From NCBI GenBank assembly GCA_964588415.1, contig CAZPPK010000104.1, positions 1-10,429 of the forward strand: a stretch of 10,429 nucleotides of DNA. The letters are read 5' to 3'. Positions within the stretch are counted from its first letter, which is position 1. Every line of letters starts with the position of its first letter. Below the pieces are notes generated by a model. It was given only the letters and a program-made list of their open reading frames with translations. It was not told where the DNA came from and made no database searches. Shown here piece after piece: positions 1 to 5,692 of the stretch. The position numbers and the translations under genes are program-made. Source of the stretch: Sulfidibacterium sp964588415. Its GTDB lineage: Bacteria; Bacteroidota; Bacteroidia; Bacteroidales; F082.

Positions 1-74
1 ATTTTTTTGATTGTCCATATTATTAAATCTCAAAAGAATTTTATTATCAACATTTTATATAATTCTTTATCTGC

Positions 75-95
75 AAAATATTTGTGAAATATTTT
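75..95. repeat. AT-only hairpin after the original hppD stop
   Basis: AAAATATTT (75-83) and AAATATTTT (87-95) form a perfect 9-bp inverted repeat around GTG, starting 14 bases downstream of the original hppD TGA in the direction of transcription. It lacks a T-run on the minus strand and is made only of A-T pairs, so it is at best a weak transcript end. The remaining sequence at 1-74 is AT-rich with no gene. Confidence 0.3.
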
Positions 96-108
96 AATCA
101 AATAATTA

Positions 109-204
109 TCATAATGTTCCACGACTGGCCTGTTCTCTTTCAATGGATTCAAACAAAGCCTTGAAATTTCCTTTTCCAAAAGATTTTGCCCCCTTTCGTT
201 GAAT
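109..204 (-). pseudogene. hppD: Detached native C-terminal segment of hppD
   Basis: Read on the minus strand from 204, in the same frame as the hppD body, this stretch gives IQRKGAKSFG, then KGNFKALFESIEREQ, then ASRGTL and a TGA stop (111-109). That is the classic HPPD C-terminal helix (family pattern QRKGA..FG.GNFKALFE.IE.EQ..RG.L). It follows FFFEI of the upstream part perfectly if the 96 bp at 205-300 are removed. No start codon or ribosome binding site serves it, so it is not expected to be translated. Its good preservation suggests that the interruption is recent. Confidence 0.93.
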
Positions 205-300
205 CCGCCTGAGGCGGACAAGGGATTAATTCCCCGCCCCAAGGGGCGATTAATAATCTCCTTTTGATACCCCGCTGCTCTGCGGCGGGGGTAGTTCATT
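205..300 (-). repeat. 96-bp palindromic repeat element inserted in hppD
   Basis: The segment splits hppD cleanly between codon 334 (303-301) and the next native codon (204-202). It carries three hairpins: 270-278 with 282-290 (9 bp, loop TCT, one G-T pair), 235-240 with 243-248 (CGCCCC/GGGGCG around AA, with ATTAAT on both sides), and 204-209 with 213-218 (TCCGCC/GGCGGA around TGA). It has no coding capacity. No clear target-site duplication is visible, and the last hairpin uses base 204, which is also the native ATT codon, so that boundary is ambiguous by one base. A perfect partial copy lies inverted at 10377-10429 and starts at the same AATGAAC end. Size and structure fit a REP/MITE-type non-autonomous element. 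The transposase that moves it is not in the window, and a link to IS200/IS605-like or RAYT enzymes is only a guess. Confidence 0.88.
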
Positions 301-1302
301 GATCTCAAAGAAGAAAGTTGGGCGATCCTGAACCGGTTTAGTAAAAAGCTGCAAAAGGTATCCTTCATCATCCCGGTCGATAAGAATTTTATTCTTTTCC
401 AATTCCGGCTTGTCTTCTTCAATATTTCCGACCCGATCCCATACATCTTCATAATAAGTATGGGGAGTCGCCAAAAAATCAACGCCGCGTTTCTTTTGCT
501 CAGCTACCGTACTTATAATGTCGTCAGTAGCCATAGCGACGTGCTGCGGACCAGGGCCAAGATAAAAATCAAGATACTCTTCAATTTGTGATTTCTTTAG
601 ACCTTTGGCTGGTTCGTTAATTGGGAACTTAATGCGTAAATCTTTGTTAGCCACCACTTTACTTTTCAAAGCAGTAAATTCCGTGGAAATATCCTTGTCA
701 TCAAAAGAGATCAATTGATCAAAGCCCATTACGTCACTATAATAATCAACAACCTGATCCATCTCACCTTCAGGGACGTTGCCCACAATGTGGTCCACAT
801 ATAACAACCCTGTGCTGGGAGCTTTGTAATCCGGGTTCCATTCAATAAAACCGGGCATGAATACGCCATTATAATTTTTTCTTTCCACGAAAGTGTGAAT
901 TGCTTCCCCGTAAGCTTTAATGGAAGCTACCACAACTTCTCCATGCTGGTCTTTTAATACTTTTGGCTCTTCAACCACTTCAGCTCCTCTACTGACTACC
1001 TCATTAAAAGATTTTCTTGCATTTTCTACCCACAGAGCAATTACTTTCACGCCATCGCCATGCTTTGCCTGGTATTTTATGACGTCGGAATCGGGCTTCG
1101 TACCTGCGGTCAGCATAAATGTAATCTTATTTTGCCTGACCACATAAGAAGTCCGGTCTTTTAAACCGGTTTCAAGTCCGGCGTAAGCTACCGGTTGAAA
1201 ACCAAATGCAGACTGGTAATAACGGGTAGCCGGTTTGGCATTTCCAACATAAAATTCAACATAATCTGTTCCTGATATCGGAAGAAACTCTCGCTCTTTC
1301 AT
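250..1302 (-). CDS. hppD: 4-hydroxyphenylpyruvate dioxygenase, 3' end replaced by an inserted repeat
   Basis: This is the Fe(II)-dependent cytoplasmic enzyme that turns 4-hydroxyphenylpyruvate into homogentisate in tyrosine catabolism. The readable frame gives 350 residues: two vicinal-oxygen-chelate domains (about 12-145 and 165-334) with the expected iron ligands His171 (VDHIVGN), His254 (GPQHVAM) and Glu333 (FFFEI). After Ile334 the sequence stops matching the family: 16 residues come from an inserted 96-bp repeat and end at a TAA inside it. The native C-terminus is found in the same frame beyond the repeat (112-204). Without the insert the protein would be 365 residues, a normal family length. 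The lost tail forms the C-terminal helix that closes the active site in known HPPD structures, so the truncated product is probably inactive (inference). The ATG at 1302 is the first in frame and fits the family N-terminus. It lies 56 bp after hmgA and is probably co-transcribed with it. Confidence 0.93.
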   Translation of the reverse strand: MKEREFLPISGTDYVEFYVGNAKPATRYYQSAFGFQPVAYAGLETGLKDRTSYVVRQNKITFMLTAGTKPDSDVIKYQAKHGDGVKVIALWVENARKSFNEVVSRGAEVVEEPKVLKDQHGEVVVASIKAYGEAIHTFVERKNYNGVFMPGFIEWNPDYKAPSTGLLYVDHIVGNVPEGEMDQVVDYYSDVMGFDQLISFDDKDISTEFTALKSKVVANKDLRIKFPINEPAKGLKKSQIEEYLDFYLGPGPQHVAMATDDIISTVAEQKKRGVDFLATPHTYYEDVWDRVGNIEEDKPELEKNKILIDRDDEGYLLQLFTKPVQDRPTFFFEINELPPPQSSGVSKGDY

Positions 1303-1324
1303 TGTTCATTTTTTTATCCAGGTA

Positions 1325-1336
1325 AAAACCGGTTTT
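1325..1336. repeat. 12-bp perfect palindrome in the hmgA-hppD gap
   Basis: AAAACCGGTTTT lies 22 bp upstream of the hppD start, in the 56-bp gap after hmgA. It could be a small operator, an RNA hairpin or chance. No second copy was noticed at the hmgA promoter, so a regulatory role is not supported. Confidence 0.25.
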
Positions 1337-1358
1337 CGTTAAGCATTCTGTTATTTTT

Positions 1359-2513
1359 TCAAATCCAGCTTTTAAAATAATCCGGTTCTTCAATATTGAT
1401 AGCATCTCTGGTCAATTTTAGTGGCTTAAAAGTATCCACCATCACTGCATATTCTTCAGTATCTTTTTTACCAATGCTTCTCTCAACAGCACCGGGTTGC
1501 GGTCCATGCGGTATTCCAATGGGGTGAAGCGTAATTTGTCCTTTTCCAATATTATTACGACTCATAAAATCGCCATCCACATAATAGATCACTTCATCTG
1601 AATCCACATTGCTGTGATTGTATGGTGCCGGAATGGAAATCGAATGGTAATCAAAAAGGCGTGGGACAAAATTGCAAACTACAAATGCATTTGTCTCAAA
1701 AACCTGATGAACCGGAGGCGGCTGGTGAATTTTTCCGGTAATAGGATCAAAATTATAAATAGAAAATATGAATGGATACAAACAGCCATCCCAACCACAG
1801 GCATCAAAAGGATGGTTGGCATAAACATAAGGAAACAGGGTGTCCCTTCTTTTGATATTCACCGTAAATTCGCCTTCCTGAGTGAAATGTTCTTTTAAAA
1901 CAGGTGCTTTCAGGTCTCTTTCATAAAACGGGGCATGTTCAAGTAACTATCCTGATTCGTTCGTATAACGCCTTGGGAACCTGATATGTTGGTGCGATTC
2001 AACGATAAAAAGACGGTTGTCTTCCTGTTTGAAAAAAAGCTGGTAAACGGTTCCTCTTGGGATGACGATTTGATCGCCTTCTTGAAAAGGCAAGTCACCA
2101 TAAACCGATTGGATGACGCCACTGCCCCGATGAACAAATATCATTTCATCTGCAAGTGCATTCTTGTAAAAATAATCTGTCATAGATTGTCTGGGCGCTG
2201 CCAGAATCAATTCAACGTCGTCATTAAAAAGCACCACTTTCCTGCTTTTCAGATAATCATTTTCAGGAGTAATCTTAAACCCGCTAAAAAGCCGGTGTTG
2301 CATATTGTCGTCCACTGCAACCTGCTTATTCATAACAACCGGTTTCCCAATCTTCAAAACACGTGTAGGTGGAAATTCATGATAAACGATGGAAAAAATA
2401 TCAGAAAAACCTTCAGTGGAAACCAGTTCTTCCACATATAAAGTTCCGTCATTTTTCCTGAATTGAGTGTATCGTTTGGGAGGAATTTCCCCTTGTTTTA
2501 GATAGTGGGCCAT
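1359..2513 (-). pseudogene. hmgA: Homogentisate 1,2-dioxygenase, interrupted by an in-frame TAG
   Basis: Homogentisate dioxygenase opens the ring of homogentisate to give maleylacetoacetate, the step after HPPD. Codons 1-188 (2513-1950) match the N-terminal half (MAHYLKQGEIPPKRYTQF..., IVIPRGTVYQLFF). Codon 189 is TAG (1949-1947). Codons 190-384 (1946-1362) continue in the same frame with LLEHAPFYERDL and the catalytic cupin, ending at TGA (1361-1359). The probable metal ligands His300, Glu307 and His336 (PYNHSN, DSDEV, GIPHGPQPG) all lie after the stop, so a terminated product would lack the active site. The position normally reads ESGQLLEHAP in this family, so a single CAG-to-TAG change explains it. 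Total length without the stop would be about 385 residues, as in other Bacteroidota. A GTG at 1862 could start a 167-residue C-terminal piece, but no good ribosome site supports it. The gene is first in an operon with hppD and has a -7 box at 2543-2550. Nonsense mutation or sequencing error are both possible. Confidence 0.92.
1947..1949 (-). other. hmgA: Premature amber codon in hmgA
   Basis: The codons read GAA TCA GGA TAG TTA CTT GAA CAT on the minus strand, so one amber codon interrupts an otherwise continuous frame with no insertion or deletion. None of the intact genes here uses TAG as its primary stop (TAA for smpB, the J-domain gene, both saccharopine genes and ppdK; TGA for the original ends of hmgA and hppD). 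That sample is too small to argue for amber recoding. Confidence 0.9.
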
Positions 2514-2542
2514 TTTTATTTAGATTTAATAAAAATTATATA

Positions 2543-2550
2543 CAAAGATA
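2543..2550 (-). promoter_or_regulatory. Promoter -7 box of the hmgA-hppD operon
   Basis: The minus strand reads TATCTTTG, a perfect match to the Bacteroidota -7 consensus TAnnTTTG, 29 bp before the hmgA ATG (2513). No convincing -33 TTG element is seen at the usual spacing. The leader would be about 20-25 nucleotides and AT-rich. Confidence 0.7.
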
Positions 2551-2618
2551 ATAAATCTTAAGTTATTTATGAACCTTGCCACTTGTTTTATACAACCCGA
2601 TTATGACTAAGAATCGTT

Positions 2619-2680
2619 AATCCCTGCCTGTTTACCAGCCGAAGCCAACCTAAAGGCCGGACTGGCAGGGATGGCAGGCA
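2619..2680. repeat. Palindromic GC-rich repeat between hmgA and smpB
   Basis: ATCCCTGCC (2620-2628) and GGCAGGGAT (2664-2672) form a perfect 9-bp inverted repeat. The 35-base interior has further possible pairing (GCC 2644-2646 with GGC 2655-2657), and a second TGGCAGG follows at 2672-2678. The block is much richer in GC than the AT-rich flanks. It resembles the palindromic intergenic repeats common in Bacteroidota. It shares no clear sequence with the 96-bp repeat in hppD. It lies more than 100 bp from either promoter, so a direct control role is unlikely. Confidence 0.5.
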
Positions 2681-2787
2681 AGCTTGTTTGATATTCTTTC
2701 GGGATTGTTCCGATTTAAGAACAAGAAACACCGATTTTTGATTTATGATTGCTTATTTCATCATTCATACATAAACATTTCTTTCGC

Positions 2788-2795
2788 TATCTTTG
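2788..2795 (+). promoter_or_regulatory. Promoter -7 box of smpB
   Basis: TATCTTTG, a perfect TAnnTTTG match, lies 16 bp before the smpB ATG, which predicts a very short leader of about 10 nucleotides. The preceding GC is shared with the ppdK box (GCTATCTTTG). This placement also rules out a start at 2749, which would lie upstream of the promoter. Confidence 0.7.
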
Positions 2796-2811
2796 CATCA
2801 CAATTGTGGTT

Positions 2812-3264
2812 ATGGGAATGGGCAACATACGGATTAAGAACAAAAGGGCCTCTTTCGAGTATTTTATACTTGAAAAGTATGTGGCGGGTATTGTCCTGAC
2901 CGGAACAGAAATCAAATCTATCCGTAATGGGAAAGCCAGCCTGGCAGATGCTTACGGTTTGTTCGAAAACGGAGAGCTTTTCGTAAGAGGTATGCACATT
3001 GCTGAATATAGTTATGGAACCTACAACAATCATCTTGCAAAGCGTGATCGCAAGCTACTCTTAAACAAACGAGAGCTCAAAAAGTTGTTTATTAAAGTCA
3101 AAGAAAAAGGGCTTACCCTCGTCCCTCTGGTTTTGTTCATCAATGACCGCGGCCTGGCAAAACTTGAGATTGGCCTTGCTCAGGGAAAACATCACTACGA
3201 TAAACGTGAAGATCTGAGAAAAAAGGATTCACAACGGGAAATTGACCGGCATTTGAAAAAATAA
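2812..3264 (+). CDS. smpB: SsrA-binding protein SmpB
   Basis: SmpB binds tmRNA and delivers it to ribosomes stalled on broken messages, starting trans-translation in the cytoplasm. The product has 150 residues, normal for the family (about 150-160). Recognisable parts are the N-terminal oligonucleotide-binding barrel with YVAGIVLTGTEIKSIRNGKASL, EYSYGTYNNH and RDRKLLLNKREL, then the central LTLVPLVLFINDRGLAKLEIGLAQGK. The basic C-terminal tail (KREDLRKKDSQREIDR), which mimics an anticodon arm in the ribosome, is complete. I chose the ATG at 2812 because it follows the -7 box; a second ATG at 2818 (MGMGN) is an equally possible start. The gene has its own promoter, diverges from hmgA and converges on the J-domain gene. 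Nothing looks damaged, and no tmRNA gene is present in this window. Confidence 0.97.
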   Translation: MGMGNIRIKNKRASFEYFILEKYVAGIVLTGTEIKSIRNGKASLADAYGLFENGELFVRGMHIAEYSYGTYNNHLAKRDRKLLLNKRELKKLFIKVKEKGLTLVPLVLFINDRGLAKLEIGLAQGKHHYDKREDLRKKDSQREIDRHLKK

Positions 3265-3344
3265 TAGAAATTTATTTTTATACCCTGGGGATAAATCCCG
3301 AGCTACTCAGGAAACAACAAAATTATTATTCCAAAACTGAAACC

Positions 3345-4223
3345 TTATTTAAACCCACGCTCCTTCTTAATGGTTTCGTAAGCTTCATTCACTTTTTGAA
3401 ATTTCTTTTCAGCCGCATGCTGAACATCATCTCCCAAATGGGATACCAGGTCAGGATGATATTTTTTAGCCATCTCGCGGTAAGCCAACTTTACTTCATC
3501 ATCGGCGGCATCAGAAGAAGTTCCCAGGATTTTATATGCGCTGTCTGTATCTTTTACGAACATGGCCTTCAACGACTGAAAATCTGCAGCTCCTACTCCC
3601 ATTGCAGCAGCGATCTCGCTGATAAGATTGACTTCTGACTTGTCTGCAGTACCGTCTGCAAGTGCAATCCCAAAAAGATAATGCATAAGCTGCAAACGTG
3701 AAGAATAATCCATAAACCTTCCAATCTGGCGGCTCACATCCTGAACATTGATATCGCTTTTCAATATCTCGTTGAGCATCTTTATGTAACGCTTCGCCGC
3801 TTCAACACCGAAATTTTGCACATAGAAACTCTTCACATAATCCAGTTCAGATTTTCGGACAGTTCCGTCAGCTTTCATTACGGCGGCTGTCAATATCAAA
3901 AGGCTGACGTTGAAATCACCCGTCTGCGTTGGCATCCCGATACGATAACCTTGCCTATTCTGGCCGCCCTGAAACATGGAACCAAGTGCAAAACCAAGAA
4001 TCCCTCCGATGGGGCCGCCAAAAGCCCAGCCCAGTCCACCGCCAACCCACCTTGCATAACCATTGGAATTGGCATGATTTCCACTAGGATTGTTCGGCGC
4101 CTGATTACTGGTGCCACTGTTCGTATAGTTCGTTTTTGTGTTTTGCCTGGGAGATGGAGTTTGCCATTTTTTAATAAAATAAATAGCAATTCCTATCAGT
4201 AACAAAAAAAATAAAAAGCTCAT
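3345..4223 (-). CDS. djlA: Membrane-anchored TerB/J-domain co-chaperone (DjlA-like)
   Basis: The 292-residue protein has three parts. Residues 2-17 form one hydrophobic segment (probable N-terminal anchor), followed by a polar Asn/Ser/Pro linker and a glycine-zipper-like stretch at 61-82 (GGGLGWAFGG, PIGGILGFALG). Residues about 103-222 are a TerB-like helical domain with the paired acidic motifs KADG (117-120) and LADG (188-191). Residues about 229-292 are a J domain with its HPD tripeptide at 256-258, which in J proteins stimulates the ATPase of DnaK/Hsp70. This matches DjlA, where the J domain is C-terminal and faces the cytoplasm. The sequence supports the architecture; the exact clients are unknown. 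The gene follows the saccharopine genes by 36 bp but appears to have its own -7 box (4241-4248). The symbol is by similarity of architecture, not proven orthology. Confidence 0.85.
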   Translation of the reverse strand: MSFLFFLLLIGIAIYFIKKWQTPSPRQNTKTNYTNSGTSNQAPNNPSGNHANSNGYARWVGGGLGWAFGGPIGGILGFALGSMFQGGQNRQGYRIGMPTQTGDFNVSLLILTAAVMKADGTVRKSELDYVKSFYVQNFGVEAAKRYIKMLNEILKSDINVQDVSRQIGRFMDYSSRLQLMHYLFGIALADGTADKSEVNLISEIAAAMGVGAADFQSLKAMFVKDTDSAYKILGTSSDAADDEVKLAYREMAKKYHPDLVSHLGDDVQHAAEKKFQKVNEAYETIKKERGFK

Positions 4224-4240
4224 GACATAAATTAATTCGG

Positions 4241-4248
4241 CAAAAATA
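4241..4248 (-). promoter_or_regulatory. Putative -7 box of the J-domain gene
   Basis: The minus strand reads TATTTTTG, which fits TAnnTTTG, 17 bp before the ATG at 4223. It sits within an inverted repeat (CGGCA 4238-4242 and TGCCG 4255-4259) whose minus-strand loop is T-rich, just after the stop of the saccharopine dehydrogenase gene. The same bases could form a weak hairpin at the end of the upstream transcript. AT-rich sequence makes chance matches likely. Confidence 0.4.
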
Positions 4249-4259
4249 AAAAAATGCCG

Positions 4260-5603
4260 TTAATATGCGTCAACCAAATATTCAGATTCTTTGAAGGTGA
4301 TCCCGAAGCCTTCCAGTTCCTGAAGGATGGGTTCATAAATATCAGCAGCAATTGGCCTGTGGATTCCTGTTTTATTAATTTTTCCAGTAGCAAGGAGTTT
4401 GGTCGCAATTCCCAGCGGCAATCCCACCGTTTTTGCCATAGCCGTTTCTTCCTGATTTTCACCAATAATCGCCATAGCAGAGACAATCATCTTTGTGTCA
4501 TTTCCCAGTCTGTACTTGAATTCGTGTTGCATGATCAGCATGTCTTTGTCATCTGGATCAAGCGCCCATTTTTCCATGATCAATTTCTGAAGTATCTGAG
4601 CAGGTGTGGCATTTTTTAAACCGACTTTTCTTTTATCGAAAATCCCCAGCCATTTCAGTTTCTCTAAAACTACCGGATCAGCAGCATTCTGACTATAATA
4701 CTGAAGTTTAATTTCCACGGGGACGCTGGGTTCATATTGCATAAAAGAATTGATGAAATCACGGTAAGTCATATTTTCCGAGTTCTCGATCTGGTATGAA
4801 TCATCGGTTGCACCCAGTTTTACAAAAACGTTCCAGGCTTTTGCATATCCGGGACGGCGCAACGTTCCACGGTACATCGTAGGAATATCTTTTAATCCGT
4901 AAATTTCACGGTAACCCAGTGAATCACGGTTGGCGTAAGCTTCAAAATCTCCATAACTCAGGATTTTGCGTTTAAGAGTCCGTTCAAACAAACGGTAATA
5001 AGGAATGTATTTATAACTTCCCTGCTGGATAAATTTAGAGACACCGTTTCCTGCCATTACCACATTCCGCGGGTTCCATGTCAGCTTATAATTCCATGGA
5101 TTGTTATCACTTTCAGGAGCCACCAGGCCGCCTGTAAAGGAATAAAATGAAAGAATCTCACCACCCAAACTTTTTATCCGGTTGATCACACGCATGGCCG
5201 ACATGTGGTCAATGCCAGGATCAACACCCAATTCCATCAAAATGGGAATTCCGGCTTTTTTGGCCAACTCATCGTAAGGTTTCATCTCGTCTGTAACATA
5301 AGAAGCGGTAAGCATGGGCTTCATCAACTCAATGCATATTTTAGCAACGAGATGATGCATGAAGGCCGGCAACATGGAAATAACAATATCGGCATCCGCA
5401 ATGGTTTTCGAACTTTCGGCGTCATCATTTATATCAAAAGGAATCGCTTTTCCACGATTATGATCATGGATTTTTTTTGCAGCAAGATGCTGGTCAATAT
5501 CTGCGACGGTGATGTGCCAGTCGTGCTCTTCTGCGTTTTGCAGCAAGTAAGTAATCAAGCTGGTGGTGGATAAACCTGCACCCAATACCAAAATCTCTTT
5601 CAT
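4260..5603 (-). CDS. Saccharopine dehydrogenase, glutamate-forming (SDH half of AASS)
   Basis: This enzyme oxidises saccharopine to glutamate and 2-aminoadipate 6-semialdehyde, the second step of lysine breakdown by the saccharopine route. The 447 residues match the C-terminal half of the animal bifunctional enzyme AASS from end to end. An N-terminal Rossmann motif GAGLST (8-13) is followed by DIVISMLPAFMHHLVAK (72-88), ELGVDPGIDHM (124-134) and FTGGLVAPESDNNPW (156-170), with AMAKTVGLPLGIATKLL near the end. The same family also runs in the lysine-making direction in fungi (LYS9). Breakdown is inferred from the adjacent LKR gene, collinear with AASS. The start ATG at 5603 places the Rossmann strand at residues 3-7, as expected. 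It lies 89 bp after the LKR gene stop; no TAnnTTTG box was seen in that gap, so co-transcription is likely. Confidence 0.92.
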   Translation of the reverse strand: MKEILVLGAGLSTTSLITYLLQNAEEHDWHITVADIDQHLAAKKIHDHNRGKAIPFDINDDAESSKTIADADIVISMLPAFMHHLVAKICIELMKPMLTASYVTDEMKPYDELAKKAGIPILMELGVDPGIDHMSAMRVINRIKSLGGEILSFYSFTGGLVAPESDNNPWNYKLTWNPRNVVMAGNGVSKFIQQGSYKYIPYYRLFERTLKRKILSYGDFEAYANRDSLGYREIYGLKDIPTMYRGTLRRPGYAKAWNVFVKLGATDDSYQIENSENMTYRDFINSFMQYEPSVPVEIKLQYYSQNAADPVVLEKLKWLGIFDKRKVGLKNATPAQILQKLIMEKWALDPDDKDMLIMQHEFKYRLGNDTKMIVSAMAIIGENQEETAMAKTVGLPLGIATKLLATGKINKTGIHRPIAADIYEPILQELEGFGITFKESEYLVDAY

Positions 5604-5692
5604 TCTATCTTATTTTTCAATATTAATGATAATCAGAACTCTAAAATTATAATCGGTTTGAACCTTATAAAAGGAAATTTTAAAAACAAGAA

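Noticed and set aside
205..300. Insert in hppD as an intein, an in-frame coding insertion or a programmed element
   Set aside because: Although its length is a multiple of three, it contains an in-frame TAA (252-250) and is made of hairpins rather than protein-coding sequence.
30..482. 150-codon minus-strand open frame overlapping the end of hppD
   Set aside because: It is in a different frame from hppD, matches no family I recognise, and runs across the inserted repeat and native hppD codons. The conserved HPPD residues appear in the other frame.
1947..1949. Amber recoding (for example pyrrolysine or a TAG-reassigned code)
   Set aside because: There is no supporting tRNA or machinery in view, the expected residue is glutamine one substitution away, and the neighbouring hppD is also broken.
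2749..2811. Upstream extension of smpB by 21 residues
   Set aside because: It would start before the promoter box, and the added residues do not fit SmpB; family length is reached from 2812.
3288..3299. GGGAT/ATCCC hairpin between the convergent smpB and J-domain genes as a bidirectional terminator
   Set aside because: The stem is only 5 bp with a 2-base gap and no adjacent T-run on either strand.
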